64,000 bases of DNA from Mucilaginibacter sp. UR6-11 (GTDB lineage Bacteria; Bacteroidota; Bacteroidia; Sphingobacteriales; Sphingobacteriaceae): contig NZ_JAJIWO010000002.1 in assembly GCF_020880695.1 (NCBI RefSeq), forward strand, positions 186,001 to 250,000, in the 5' to 3' direction. The translations under genes and the position numbers were made by a program. Within the stretch, counting starts at the first letter, position 1. The number at the start of each line of letters is the position of its first letter. The notes under the pieces were generated by a model, which was given only the letters and a program-made list of their open reading frames with translations, was not told the origin of the DNA and did no database searches. Below, piece after piece: positions 8,590-18,244 of this stretch.

Positions 8590-11500
8590 ATGCAATCAAC
8601 TGATAACTACACTGTTCTGATCGAAAAGATCAATACTTTCATCCGGAAGTATTACCTGAACAACCTGTTAAGGGGGTTGATATTTTTGGGCGCAGGCTTA
8701 TTTTCGGCTTACGCGGTTATTACATTAAGCGAGTATTTCGGCAATTTTAATTCCTTTTTCCGCGGTGTACTTTTCTACGGGTTTATTCTGCTTAACCTGG
8801 GGCTGATCGGCTGGCTGGTTATTCCGCCGTTAATGCATTGGCTTAAACTGGGTACCACCCTAACCCATGACGAAGCTGCCGACATTATTGGTAAACATTT
8901 TAGCGATGTAAATGACAAACTGCTCAACACCCTGCAACTTAAGAAATTAGCCGGCAGAGATGAGCGCCACCGCGAGTTAATAGAAGCCAGCATAGACCAA
9001 AAAATTGAGAATTTAAAGCCCGTACGCTTTCCGTCGGCCATCAACATAAAAGACAACTCCAAATATCTAAAGTGGATATTGACCCCGGCGGCTATAATTA
9101 TTATTATCGGCCTGGCGGCGCCTTCTGTTTTAACAGAGAGCACCAAAAAGATCATCAGGCATAATGAATATTTTGCGCCGGTGGCGCCTTTTCAATTTGT
9201 GGTGCTTAACAGCACGCTATCGGCCGTACAGGGAGAAGACTTGAAACTCGACCTCAAGCTTCAGGGCAACCAGCTTCCGGCCGATGTATATGTTGAAACT
9301 GCCAATAATACTTTTAAGCTGGATAAAGACAACTTAACTAAATTTCATTACCTGTTCACCAACTTACAGCAAAACACGTCCTTCAGACTGACCGGGAATG
9401 GTTTTACTTCAAAGCCTTATGAAATCAAAGTAAATCTACGCCCGTCGTTACTGCACTTTGATATAGAATTGAAATACCCGGCTTATCTGCATAAAAAAAA
9501 TGAGGCATTGGCTAACGCTGGCGACCTGACCATACCGGCTGGTACAACCGTTAAATGGCTGTTCCATACCCAGAATGCAACCGGCCTGTCCTTCCGGATG
9601 AACGGACAATTACATCATCTTGCCCCGGCCGGTAATGACCTATTTGAGCACAGCGAGCAGGTTAACAAGCCCTCTGTTTATAAACTTCAGCCGCAAAATG
9701 CGGTAGTGATGCAAAGTGACTCGGCGTTATACCGCATCAATACCATTGCCGACGAACCACCTACAATTAATGTAGCCGAAAAGCCCGATTCGGTTAGCCG
9801 GCAGGCCTTTTATTTTAATGGCAGGATACAGGACGATCATGGGTTCTCCTCGTTAACTTTTCATTATAGAATCGGCGCCCCCGGCAACAAAAGCAACGGG
9901 CATGATATCGTTAAATCTGTCAAGACAGACCTGGGTCAGTCGTTATCTGATTTCTTTTATTTCTGGAACCTGAAAGAGCTGGGGATAAAACCCGGCGACG
10001 AGGTGACATACTTTTTTGAGGTAGCCGATAATGATGCTGTAAATGGCCCCAAAAAAGCCCGCACCACCGAACGAAACCTGCACATGCCCGACGCTAACGA
10101 ACTGCGTGAAGAATTGAATGCCGGGACAACCGGGGTTAAGCAAAAAATGCAATCAGCTATTAAGCTCGCCGACCAGATAGAACGCGATTCAAAAAAACTT
10201 GACCAGACGCTCTTAAATAAAAACAGCTTGTCTTTTGACGAAAAGAAACAGGTTGAAGATCTGCTGCAGAAAAGGCAAGAATTGGACGAGCTGGTGAAAC
10301 AAATACAGGCCGATAACCAAAAAAACCTGTATAACCGCCGCGAAAACGAGCAGCAAAGCAAAGAATTATTAGAGGAGCAAAAGCAAATTGAGAACCTGCT
10401 TAACAATGTGCTCGATCCAAAAACCAGGGAGTTGCTGCAAAAACTACAGCAGTTAATGCAACAGGACCAAAAAGACGGCACCCGTAATGAATTGTCTAAA
10501 ATGCAGCTGGACAATAAATCCTTAAAAAAAGAACTTGACCGCATGCTGGAGCTTTACAAAAAGCTGGAGTTTGATCAAAAACTGAATCAGAATATTAACC
10601 AGTTAAAAAAACTGGCAGAGAAACAACAGCAACTGGCAGAAGACAGCCGAAAAGCCGGCGATGATAAACAGGCCGACAAGCCAAACACGGACAGGCTGCA
10701 ACAGCAACAGCAGAATTTAAACAAAGAGTTTAACGATATTAAGAAAGCGCTGAAAGACCTGGATAATGCTGAAAATAAGCAAGACTTTAAAGATCCGCAG
10801 CAGGAAGAAAAAGATATTGAAAACCAGATGAAGGAAAGCGCTGATCAACTGGCTAAAAACAACAAGCCTAAAGCATCTCAGTCACAACAACAGGCCGCAC
10901 GGAAAATGCAGCAGATGGCTCAAAAAATGGAGCAGGAACAACAGGAGGAGGACGAAAAACAAACCGAAGTTGACGCCAGGCAATTGCGCGAGTTATTGAA
11001 AAGTTTGGTTAACAGCTCATTTAACCAGGAAAAAGTAATGGAATCGTTAAAAACGATCAGCATGGCCGATCCTAATTATGTAACCCTGGCGCAATCACAA
11101 AAAAACATAAAGGATAATTTAAAAACTGCCGAGGATAGTTTATTTTCGTTGAGTAAACGTATTCCGCAAATACAATCAACTGTAAATCGCGAAATAGCTG
11201 CAATTAACACACAAATTGATAACGCGCTTGAGAGTTTAGGCGACCGGCGGACGGCGGAGGCAAACCGCAGTCAGCAATATGCAATGACATCCATGAATAA
11301 CTTGGCATTGATGTTGAGTGATGCGCTGTCACAATTGCAAAATAAAATGAGTTCAAAAAGCGGTAAGGGCAAATCCAAACAAATGTCTGTTTCGCAATTA
11401 AGACAAATGCAGGAGAAATTATCGCAAAACATGCAGAAGATGCGGGACCAAATGCAAAAGCAGGGCGCTCAAATGGGGCAAAGCCAGCACGGGCAGATGA

Positions 11501-11925
11501 GCGAACAGCTGGCAAAAATGGCGAGAGAGCAGCAAATGATAAGGCAATCTTTACAGCAAATAAATAAAGAACAAAGCAAAGAAAATGGCGTTGGAGTTAA
11601 AGATGCTGATAAAATATCCCAGGAAATGGAACAAACTGAGAAGGATATCGTAAACAGGAATATAACAGACGACGCAATAAACAGGCAGAAAGAAATTCAT
11701 ACCCGTTTATTGGAGGCCGAAAAAGCAGAACAGGAAAGGGAACAGGATAAACAAAGAGAGAGCAATGCGGGAAAGGATATGCCTCCGGGTTATATTAAAG
11801 CACTCCAGGACTACCAACAGATAAAAGGAAAGCAGACTGAGCAAATTAAAACCGTCTCCCCGGCTCTTAATTTGTATTATAAGCAAAAAATTAAATCGTA
11901 TTTTGATCAACTTAATGCAAAATAA
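8590..11925 (+). CDS. DUF4175 family membrane-anchored coiled-coil protein
   Basis: The 1111-residue protein has two N-terminal membrane helices (about 26-46 and 56-78), a third near 156-176, then a predicted periplasmic beta-rich region to about 480. Residues about 500-1080 are highly charged, Gln/Lys/Glu-rich coiled coil with many QQ and KK runs. This layout is that of the Bacteroidota DUF4175 family, whose function is not established. It is followed immediately by a RsbW-like kinase and ybeY, a gene order I believe recurs in the phylum. It shows no catalytic motif that I can identify. A structural or scaffold role at the envelope is a guess. Confidence 0.8.
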   Translation: MQSTDNYTVLIEKINTFIRKYYLNNLLRGLIFLGAGLFSAYAVITLSEYFGNFNSFFRGVLFYGFILLNLGLIGWLVIPPLMHWLKLGTTLTHDEAADIIGKHFSDVNDKLLNTLQLKKLAGRDERHRELIEASIDQKIENLKPVRFPSAINIKDNSKYLKWILTPAAIIIIIGLAAPSVLTESTKKIIRHNEYFAPVAPFQFVVLNSTLSAVQGEDLKLDLKLQGNQLPADVYVETANNTFKLDKDNLTKFHYLFTNLQQNTSFRLTGNGFTSKPYEIKVNLRPSLLHFDIELKYPAYLHKKNEALANAGDLTIPAGTTVKWLFHTQNATGLSFRMNGQLHHLAPAGNDLFEHSEQVNKPSVYKLQPQNAVVMQSDSALYRINTIADEPPTINVAEKPDSVSRQAFYFNGRIQDDHGFSSLTFHYRIGAPGNKSNGHDIVKSVKTDLGQSLSDFFYFWNLKELGIKPGDEVTYFFEVADNDAVNGPKKARTTERNLHMPDANELREELNAGTTGVKQKMQSAIKLADQIERDSKKLDQTLLNKNSLSFDEKKQVEDLLQKRQELDELVKQIQADNQKNLYNRRENEQQSKELLEEQKQIENLLNNVLDPKTRELLQKLQQLMQQDQKDGTRNELSKMQLDNKSLKKELDRMLELYKKLEFDQKLNQNINQLKKLAEKQQQLAEDSRKAGDDKQADKPNTDRLQQQQQNLNKEFNDIKKALKDLDNAENKQDFKDPQQEEKDIENQMKESADQLAKNNKPKASQSQQQAARKMQQMAQKMEQEQQEEDEKQTEVDARQLRELLKSLVNSSFNQEKVMESLKTISMADPNYVTLAQSQKNIKDNLKTAEDSLFSLSKRIPQIQSTVNREIAAINTQIDNALESLGDRRTAEANRSQQYAMTSMNNLALMLSDALSQLQNKMSSKSGKGKSKQMSVSQLRQMQEKLSQNMQKMRDQMQKQGAQMGQSQHGQMSEQLAKMAREQQMIRQSLQQINKEQSKENGVGVKDADKISQEMEQTEKDIVNRNITDDAINRQKEIHTRLLEAEKAEQEREQDKQRESNAGKDMPPGYIKALQDYQQIKGKQTEQIKTVSPALNLYYKQKIKSYFDQLNAK

Positions 11926-11926
11926 T

Positions 11927-12349
11927 ATGGACCAAGCACCTATTCAAACCACCGACCTCTATACTTTACAACTACCTTCAAACCGGGAGAGCATATCGTT
12001 ATTGGAAAACTTGATAGAAGAAATAGCTGATAAATACCAGGTGGCTGATGATATTTTTGCAAATATGATGACATGCCTCAACGAAGTAGTTACCAACGCT
12101 ATCGTACACGGCAATAAATTAGATCCTGATAAAAAAGTTATCGTAAACGTTGAGGTTGACCCAAAGCGCGCTACCTGGACCATTACCGACGAAGGTGAGG
12201 GTTTTGACTATAACAGCCTGCCCGACCCCACAGCCGAAGAAAACCTGGAAAACTTAACCGGTCGGGGTGTTTTCATTGTTAAACACCTGGCAGACCAGTG
12301 CGTATTCAGCACCAAAGGCAATGAGGTTGAACTGCTATTTAAGTTATAA
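11927..12349 (+). CDS. ATP-binding protein, RsbW/SpoIIAB-like anti-sigma factor kinase domain
   Basis: About 140 residues form a single GHKL ATPase domain: N box ENEVVTNAIVHGN-like sequence (LNEVVTNAIVHGN), G1 box ITDEGEGFD, and the lid motif LTGRGVFIVKHLAD. These are typical of RsbW-type serine kinases that bind sigma or anti-anti-sigma partners. I chose the ATG at 11927, one base after the stop of the DUF4175 gene; in-frame ATGs at 11903 and 11915 would overlap that gene by up to 23 nt and add a poorly conserved Asn-rich start. Its stop overlaps the ybeY start by one base, so translational coupling is likely. The partner proteins are not in the window. Confidence 0.85.
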   Translation: MDQAPIQTTDLYTLQLPSNRESISLLENLIEEIADKYQVADDIFANMMTCLNEVVTNAIVHGNKLDPDKKVIVNVEVDPKRATWTITDEGEGFDYNSLPDPTAEENLENLTGRGVFIVKHLADQCVFSTKGNEVELLFKL

Positions 12350-12780
12350 TGCCGGCTATTCACTTTTTTGAGGAGGATATAAGATACCGGCTTAAGGATA
12401 AAATAAAGGTGCGACAATGGATAACCGGCGCCATTGTTGCCGAAGGCTTTAAGTTGCAGGAGCTTACTTATATTTTTTGTTCGGACGCTTACTTACTGCA
12501 GATAAACCAGCAATATCTTGATCACGATACGTATACAGACATTATTACCTTCGACAATTCTGAACACGAAGGTGAGATAACCGGCGATATATTCATATCG
12601 ATCCCCCGCATACAGGAAAACGCCTCCAAATTCAATGTCTCAGAAACCGACGAACTGCACCGGGTTATAATCCATGGCGCATTGCATCTGCTTGGCTATA
12701 AAGACAAAACGCCGGCTGATAACAAAAATATGACACAAAAAGAGGACTACTATTTAGCTAAAAGAAGTTTTATTAGTTAA
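12349..12780 (+). CDS. ybeY: rRNA maturation RNase YbeY
   Basis: The 143-residue protein carries the metal-binding motif IIHGALHLLGYKDK (about 109-122), the UPF0054 signature, preceded by LDHDTYTDIITFDN and GDIFISIPR. The third His of the classical HGxLHLxGYDH motif is replaced by Lys-Asp-Lys, which I recall as usual in Bacteroidota homologues rather than a defect. YbeY is an endoribonuclease for 16S rRNA 3'-end maturation and ribosome quality control. Its ATG overlaps the preceding kinase gene by one base. Confidence 0.93.
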   Translation: MPAIHFFEEDIRYRLKDKIKVRQWITGAIVAEGFKLQELTYIFCSDAYLLQINQQYLDHDTYTDIITFDNSEHEGEITGDIFISIPRIQENASKFNVSETDELHRVIIHGALHLLGYKDKTPADNKNMTQKEDYYLAKRSFIS

Positions 12781-12824
12781 TTTTACTTCAATGCAATAGT
12801 AAGCTGTAACCAATTTTTTAAAAC

Positions 12825-13337
12825 ATGAAAATATTAGCAATTTTTTTCGCACTGCTGTTTGTAAGTGCGCCGGGTTCAGTTTATGATTTTAAACTGAAAA
12901 CCATTGAAGGCAAAGACTTTTCTTTAGCTAAGTACAAAGGCAAAAAGATTTTAATAGTTAACACGGCTTCAAAATGCGGGTTCACGCCGCAGTACAAAGA
13001 GCTTGAGCAACTTGCAGAAACTTATAAAGATAAGTTGGTTATTGTGGGTTTCCCTGCAAATAATTTTGGCGGACAAGAGCCTGGCAGCGATGCCGAAATT
13101 AAGACTTTTTGCTCAGACCTTTACAAGGTTACGTTCCCGATGAGCACCAAGGTAAGTGTTAAAGGCGATGATATTGCCCCGCTGTTTAAGTACCTGACCT
13201 CTGCCGAAAATCCTGATTTTACCGGCGAGATAAAATGGAACTTTGAAAAGTTTTTACTGGACGAAAATGGTAAACTAATCCACCGTTTCCGTTCAAAAGT
13301 AACCCCAATGGATCCGGCCATTACAAGCAATTTGTAA
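12825..13337 (+). CDS. Glutathione peroxidase family protein (thioredoxin-dependent type likely)
   Basis: The 170-residue protein has a short N-terminal signal-like segment, then the GPx fold. The peroxidatic Cys is in NTASKCGFTPQY (C51) and the WNFEKFL motif gives the catalytic Trp and Asn (about 139-140). The usual FPCNQFG motif reads FPANNFGGQEPG, so the catalytic Gln is Asn80 and the resolving-Cys position is Ala. Family members reduce peroxides; forms with this motif are common in Bacteroidota and probably use thioredoxin or another thiol donor. It is followed by a strong bidirectional terminator. Confidence 0.88.
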   Translation: MKILAIFFALLFVSAPGSVYDFKLKTIEGKDFSLAKYKGKKILIVNTASKCGFTPQYKELEQLAETYKDKLVIVGFPANNFGGQEPGSDAEIKTFCSDLYKVTFPMSTKVSVKGDDIAPLFKYLTSAENPDFTGEIKWNFEKFLLDENGKLIHRFRSKVTPMDPAITSNL

Positions 13338-13352
13338 ACCGGCCAAAAGCTT

Positions 13353-13386
13353 AAAAAGCCATCCGTTACTTAACGGATGGCTTTTT
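13353..13386. terminator. Bidirectional intrinsic terminator
   Basis: Arms 13353-13368 and 13371-13386 are perfectly complementary (16 bp, core AGCCATCCGTTA), with A and T tracts at either end. It lies between the convergent glutathione peroxidase and YifB genes and can end transcripts from both. Confidence 0.9.
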
Positions 13387-13411
13387 TGTTTGAGCCTATG
13401 CTGTAGCCTTC

Positions 13412-14950
13412 CTATCCCGCCCAGCCTTCCCTGTCCAGGCTTCTAAATTGTATCGCCTCGGCCAGGTGTTCTATTTTGATGTCTTCACTTCCGGCCAGGT
13501 CGGCAATAGTGCGTGATACCTTGAGTATACGGTCATAAGCCCTGGCCGATAGTCCCAGCTTCTCCATCGCTTTTTTAAGCAGGGTTTGTCCCGCTTCGCT
13601 GATCTTACATACATCACGAACCATTTGCGGGCTCATCTGTGCATTGGCATGCAGATCCGGCCTGGCGCCAAAACGATCTAGCTGTACTGTTCTTGCTTTT
13701 ATTACGCGCTCGCGGATGTCTTCACTTTTTTCTGCCAGGCGGTCTGAAGCCAGTTCGCTGAAATTAACAGGAGTTACTTCAACATGCAGATCAATACGAT
13801 CCAACAAGGGGCCGGATATTTTACTTAAATATTTTTGCACCATTCCGGGCGGGCAGATACATTCTTTTTCGGGATGGTTGTAATAACCGCAGGGGCAGGG
13901 GTTCATGCTTGCCACCAGCATAAAGCTGCTGGGATAATCAACCGTAAACTTAGCGCGCGAGATAGTGACACGGCGCTCCTCTAACGGCTGGCGCATAACC
14001 TCTAACGCGCTACGTTTAAACTCCGGCAATTCATCTAAAAATAAAACACCATTATGAGCCAGTGAGATCTCGCCGGGTTGCGGATTGCCCCCGCCGCCTA
14101 CAAGGGCGACATCTGATATCGTATGGTGCGGTGATCGGAACGGCCGGATAGTAACCAACGCATCGGCGGCAGAAAGCTTGCCGGCCACCGAGTGTATCTT
14201 GGTCGTTTCTAATGATTCGTATAAACTTAACGGCGGCAATATAGATGGCAGCCTGCGCGCCAGCATTGTTTTGCCGGCTCCGGGCGGGCCTATCAATATT
14301 ACATTATGGCCGCCTGCCGCCGCTATTTCCAGGGCCCGTTTAATATTTTCCTGTCCTTTTACTTCGCTAAAATCGCTGTCATAGTTGCACAGGCTGTTAT
14401 AGAACTCTTCGCGCGTGTTAACTTCCTCCCGCAACAGGTCAATGTCACCGTTAAAGAAGCTTGCCACCTCTTTAATGCTTTCTGCGCCGTATACTTCCAG
14501 GTCATTCACGATAGCCGCTTCGCGGGCATTTTGTTTGGGCAGGATAAATCCTTTAAACCCGTCCTTGCGCGCCTGTATGGCTATTGGCAAGGCCCCTTTT
14601 ATGGGTTGCAAGCCGCCATCAAGCGAAAGCTCGCCCATGATTAAATATTTATCCAGGTTCTCTGCTTCAATTTGTCCGGATGCGGCAAGCACAGCCGTAG
14701 CTATGGTGAGATCGTAAGATGAGCCTTCTTTTTTAATATCGGCAGGGGCCATATTTACCACTACCTGCTGGCGCGGCATCCGGAAGCCGCAGTTTTTTAA
14801 GGCCGATTCTATCCGGAAATAACTCTCTTTAACCGCAATATCCGGCAGGCCGACGATAAAATACTTAGTGCCGGCTGCAATATTAACCTCAACGGTAATG
14901 GTAATAGCCTCGATGCCATAAACGGCGCTGCCAAAGGTTTTAACTAACAC
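13412..14950 (-). CDS. yifB: YifB/ComM family AAA+ ATPase (Mg chelatase-like)
   Basis: The 512-residue protein has the N-terminal ChlI-like segment ([24 protein letters not shown] region), a Walker [11 protein letters not shown] (about 222-231), Walker B FLDELPEF, and the C-terminal Mg-chelatase domain ending in SLDREGW. The cysteine cluster [15 protein letters not shown] (about 350-370) is typical. ComM is a branch-migration helicase acting during natural transformation; many non-competent bacteria keep it. It appears monocistronic, ending at the shared terminator. Confidence 0.93.
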   Translation of the reverse strand: MLVKTFGSAVYGIEAITITVEVNIAAGTKYFIVGLPDIAVKESYFRIESALKNCGFRMPRQQVVVNMAPADIKKEGSSYDLTIATAVLAASGQIEAENLDKYLIMGELSLDGGLQPIKGALPIAIQARKDGFKGFILPKQNAREAAIVNDLEVYGAESIKEVASFFNGDIDLLREEVNTREEFYNSLCNYDSDFSEVKGQENIKRALEIAAAGGHNVILIGPPGAGKTMLARRLPSILPPLSLYESLETTKIHSVAGKLSAADALVTIRPFRSPHHTISDVALVGGGGNPQPGEISLAHNGVLFLDELPEFKRSALEVMRQPLEERRVTISRAKFTVDYPSSFMLVASMNPCPCGYYNHPEKECICPPGMVQKYLSKISGPLLDRIDLHVEVTPVNFSELASDRLAEKSEDIRERVIKARTVQLDRFGARPDLHANAQMSPQMVRDVCKISEAGQTLLKKAMEKLGLSARAYDRILKVSRTIADLAGSEDIKIEHLAEAIQFRSLDREGWAG

Positions 14951-15116
14951 TTATGATAAAGTTTTATGATAGCGTAAGATATAGAATTTATTTTGAGCCT
15001 AAAAATCAAAGGCGGCAAGTAAATTCATATTAATCGAAATCTTATTAACCAGGAAACAAAATGTAACAAACCCGCTAACAATATAACGCCAACAGCAATC
15101 AATCACTCATTCCTTT

Positions 15117-16700
15117 TTAGTCAGCGGTTACGGTAAAGCTGGCCATCAGGTTTACATTTGGATCAACCTCAATAACTGGCAGCTTTTTATCTGCGGCAAT
15201 ATGCACCACGGTCAATTTTTCGGTAATGTTGATTGTGTTGACCTGGCCGTCAATAGCAACCTCTAGCGGGAAAGTATACAGGTTATTTTGCTGTTGATCA
15301 ACTGTTAGGTCGATTATGTGGGTTTTGTTATCGTAACTCCACTTTATAGCCAGATCGGGATGACCGGCTGTATTTAGCCACTGCTTAAAAAACAGATCAA
15401 GGTTTTGTCCGCTTATTTGCGACATAACGTCTTTAAAGTCGGTCGTGTTGGCATTGCTGCCGCCGTATTTTAAATAATAAGTATTAATCCCTTTCCAAAA
15501 AGCGCCGTCACCTAATTTACGGCGCAGCATATGCAGCACCCAGCTCCCTTTTTCATAGCTATTGGCATTTAGCAGTGGCATGTAGTCTGTTTTTATGGTA
15601 GTATCAACAACCGGGGTAAACCTGTATTTTTCAAACTTCAGGACCTTTGCGCGTTGTGTAGCTAAGCACTTTTTCAGCGTATCTTCACCATATTTGTTTT
15701 CAAGATAATAATTGGTCAGGTAAGTGGCAAACCCCTCGCTCAGCCATAAATGATGAAAATCCTTTTCGCTTACCGCATCGCCAAACCATTGGTGGGCAAT
15801 TTCATGTGCCATTAACTCTTCAATCCCTTTATCGTCAACCGAGTTTTCAAAATAGAATATCGCGCTGGCATTTTCCATGCCGCCAAATATGGTTTTTGAT
15901 TGCACATTAGCCAGCTTTTTATAGGCATAGGGGCCTATTTTAGCAATGAAAAATGGCAGTATTTCGCCGGCAACGGCATAACTCCTAAACCCGGCCTGCG
16001 CGTTTTCTGGAAACACGTAGGTATAAACCGGTATATCATTAACATCTTTGGGATGGTCCACCGCGAAATCGGCAACACCAATTACCATAACTTTTGTGGG
16101 TAGCTGTGCCGTTTCTACCCAACGGGTTACTTTAAGATGGCCGGGAAGGAACGCTTCGCTGGTTTTTAACCCGTTAGCCACCACCTGGTAATGATCGGGT
16201 GCGGTAACCTTAAAGTCGAGGGAAGCCTTATCAGCGGGATTATCAACGCAGGGTATCCAGTTATGTGCCCGGTTCGGCCAGTTATCGCCAAAAAAAGTTC
16301 GGTGACCAAATTTATTAGTTGATATGATCAATCCATCCGCCGGGATGCCCCCATAAATTATCGTATAGGTTTTTGTTGCATGTTGAACGGCTCTTGTTAA
16401 AATATTAACCGCATCGCTATCCTGATGGAAGCGAACCTGTTTGCCGTTCTCTAAAACCCGGGTTACCACCATGCCCAGGCCTTTGGCGTTCTTCTTTACC
16501 AGATTTATTTTAATTGAGCCGGGAGTTTTTAAAAACTTAACTGTTATATCTGCTCTGCCTCTAATATCATTTGTTACGTCGTTAAGCCGGATGTTAAATC
16601 CATAATGCAGGACGTCTATGGCTGCATCAGGAGCCTGCGCCCTGGCCGACAGTGTAGCCAATGCATATCCTATAACAAAATATATTTTAAGCTTATTCAT
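15117..16700 (-). CDS. M1 family metallopeptidase (aminopeptidase N-like), secreted
   Basis: The 527-residue protein has a signal peptide (ending near SARAQ), the exopeptidase motif FGGMENASA, and the zinc site HEIAHQWFGD (about 297-306) with the third ligand Glu in WLSEGFATY 19 residues on. The family removes N-terminal residues from peptides. At 527 residues it is the short bacterial form, lacking the large C-terminal helical domain of PepN. A conserved Tyr for the transition state is probably in ANSYEKGSWVLHML. It is a single gene between yifB and ffh. Confidence 0.92.
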   Translation of the reverse strand: MNKLKIYFVIGYALATLSARAQAPDAAIDVLHYGFNIRLNDVTNDIRGRADITVKFLKTPGSIKINLVKKNAKGLGMVVTRVLENGKQVRFHQDSDAVNILTRAVQHATKTYTIIYGGIPADGLIISTNKFGHRTFFGDNWPNRAHNWIPCVDNPADKASLDFKVTAPDHYQVVANGLKTSEAFLPGHLKVTRWVETAQLPTKVMVIGVADFAVDHPKDVNDIPVYTYVFPENAQAGFRSYAVAGEILPFFIAKIGPYAYKKLANVQSKTIFGGMENASAIFYFENSVDDKGIEELMAHEIAHQWFGDAVSEKDFHHLWLSEGFATYLTNYYLENKYGEDTLKKCLATQRAKVLKFEKYRFTPVVDTTIKTDYMPLLNANSYEKGSWVLHMLRRKLGDGAFWKGINTYYLKYGGSNANTTDFKDVMSQISGQNLDLFFKQWLNTAGHPDLAIKWSYDNKTHIIDLTVDQQQNNLYTFPLEVAIDGQVNTINITEKLTVVHIAADKKLPVIEVDPNVNLMASFTVTAD

Positions 16701-16743
16701 AGCGTTACTATCTTACGTAATAATAAGCTATTTTGTTTACAAA

Positions 16744-16767
16744 TAAAAAAAGCGGCCGGGCCGCTTT
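16744..16767 (-). terminator. Intrinsic terminator of ffh
   Basis: On the minus strand an 8-bp stem AAAGCGGC/GCCGCTTT (16767-16760 with 16756-16749) has a 3-nt loop and is followed by Ts. It begins 23 nt after the ffh stop codon. Confidence 0.88.
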
Positions 16768-16789
16768 AAATATTATAATTTCCGGGTTA

Positions 16790-18115
16790 TTACCTCGGCA
16801 TTCGTTTCATCATATTAGCCATGGCGGCAGGGTTGCTCATTTGCTTCATTACCTTGCGCATATCCTCAAACTGCTTTATCAGGCGGTTTACTTCGGCCAG
16901 ATCAGTGCCTGATCCTTTGGCTATCCGGTTACGGCGGCTTTGGTTAATGGTGTCCGGGTTTTCTTTTTCGCCGGGCGTCATGGATTGTATTATGGCCTCA
17001 ATATTTTTAAAGGCGTCATCCTGGATCTCCACATCCTTCATCATCTTACCTACGCCCGGTATCATCCCCATCAGATCCTTCATGTTGCCCATTTTTTTAA
17101 TCTGCTGGATCTGGCTGTAAAAATCGTTAAAGTCGAATTTATTTTTGCGGATCTTCTTTTGCAGTTCGGCGGCTTCCTTCTCGTCAAACTGCATTTGCGC
17201 ACGTTCAACTAACGATACAACGTCGCCCATTCCCAAAATACGTGATGCCATCCTGTCCGGGTGGAAAACGTCAATGGCTTCCATTTTCTCGCCGGTACCA
17301 ATAAACTTAATCGGTTTATTTACGACTGACTTTATGGAAAGCGCAGCGCCACCCCGGGTATCGCCATCCAGTTTGGTTAAAACAACGCCAGTAAAATCCA
17401 GGCGCTCATTAAATACTTTGGCCGTATTCACCGCATCCTGGCCAGTCATGGAGTCAACTACAAACAGGATCTCCTGCGGATTAACCGCGGCTTTTACCTG
17501 CTCAATCTCCACCATCATGGCTTCATCAATAGCCAGGCGGCCGGCGGTATCAATAATAATTACGTTATGCCCGTTCTGTTTGGCAAAGGCAATCCCTTCT
17601 TTTGCTATCGCGATAGGATCTTTTGATTCGCGGTTAACATAAACCGGCACACCTATCTGTTCGCCCAAAACCATCAGCTGGTCAATGGCTGCAGGGCGAT
17701 AGATATCGTCAGCAACCAATAACGGCTTCTTGTTTTTTTGTGTTTTTAAAAAGTTAGCCAGCTTACCAGTAAAGGTGGTTTTACCGGCACCGTTAAGCCC
17801 CGCTATTAATATAATGGTTGGCGACGCCGTTAGATTTAACTCGGCTGTAGTGCCGCCCATTAGCTCAGCCAGCTCATCATTCATGAGTTTGGTAAGCAAC
17901 TGACCCGGCGAAACCGCGGTTAGCACGTTTGCACCTATGGCTTTCTGCCTTACATCGTCTGTAAAGGCTTTGGCTGTTTTATAGTTAACGTCGGCATCCA
18001 GAAGGGCTTTTCTAATTTCCTTCATGGTTTCGGCCACGTTTATTTCTGTAATGGTTCCCTGTCCCTTCAGGACCTTAAATGCCCTGTCGAGTTTATCCGA
18101 AAGATTTTCAAACAT
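16790..18115 (-). CDS. ffh: Signal recognition particle protein Ffh
   Basis: The 441-residue protein has the N domain (helical, residues 1-90), the GTPase G domain with G1 GLNGAGKTTFTGKLAN (about 105-120), the DDIYRPAA and DTAGRL motifs and TKLDGDTRGGAAL, and a Met-rich M domain (about 300-441) with MIPGVGKMM and the RNA-binding SRRNRIAKGSGT. It binds signal sequences of nascent membrane proteins and 4.5S RNA and docks with FtsY. A -7 box TACCTTTG lies at 18160-18153, about 38 nt before the ATG. The gene appears monocistronic. Confidence 0.97.
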   Translation of the reverse strand: MFENLSDKLDRAFKVLKGQGTITEINVAETMKEIRKALLDADVNYKTAKAFTDDVRQKAIGANVLTAVSPGQLLTKLMNDELAELMGGTTAELNLTASPTIILIAGLNGAGKTTFTGKLANFLKTQKNKKPLLVADDIYRPAAIDQLMVLGEQIGVPVYVNRESKDPIAIAKEGIAFAKQNGHNVIIIDTAGRLAIDEAMMVEIEQVKAAVNPQEILFVVDSMTGQDAVNTAKVFNERLDFTGVVLTKLDGDTRGGAALSIKSVVNKPIKFIGTGEKMEAIDVFHPDRMASRILGMGDVVSLVERAQMQFDEKEAAELQKKIRKNKFDFNDFYSQIQQIKKMGNMKDLMGMIPGVGKMMKDVEIQDDAFKNIEAIIQSMTPGEKENPDTINQSRRNRIAKGSGTDLAEVNRLIKQFEDMRKVMKQMSNPAAMANMMKRMPR

Positions 18116-18152
18116 GCTTTCTGTATACTTTAATTAATCTTTTTTGAGGTTA

Positions 18153-18160
18153 CAAAGGTA
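18153..18160 (-). promoter_or_regulatory. -7 promoter element of ffh
   Basis: The minus strand reads TACCTTTG, matching TAnnTTTG, about 38 nt upstream of the ffh start. A -33 TTTG at normal spacing was not seen. Confidence 0.5.
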
Positions 18161-18244
18161 TGATTTTGCAGCAATTAAGCATTCATTGCCATCGCAGATT
18201 ATCACAATATTAAAAAGAAAATTGAGGGCTGTTATTATCCTGAA

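Noticed and set aside
9957..10544. 195-residue Ser/Cys/Phe-rich minus-strand frame inside the DUF4175 gene
   Set aside because: Its composition is the antisense image of a Lys/Glu/Gln coiled coil.
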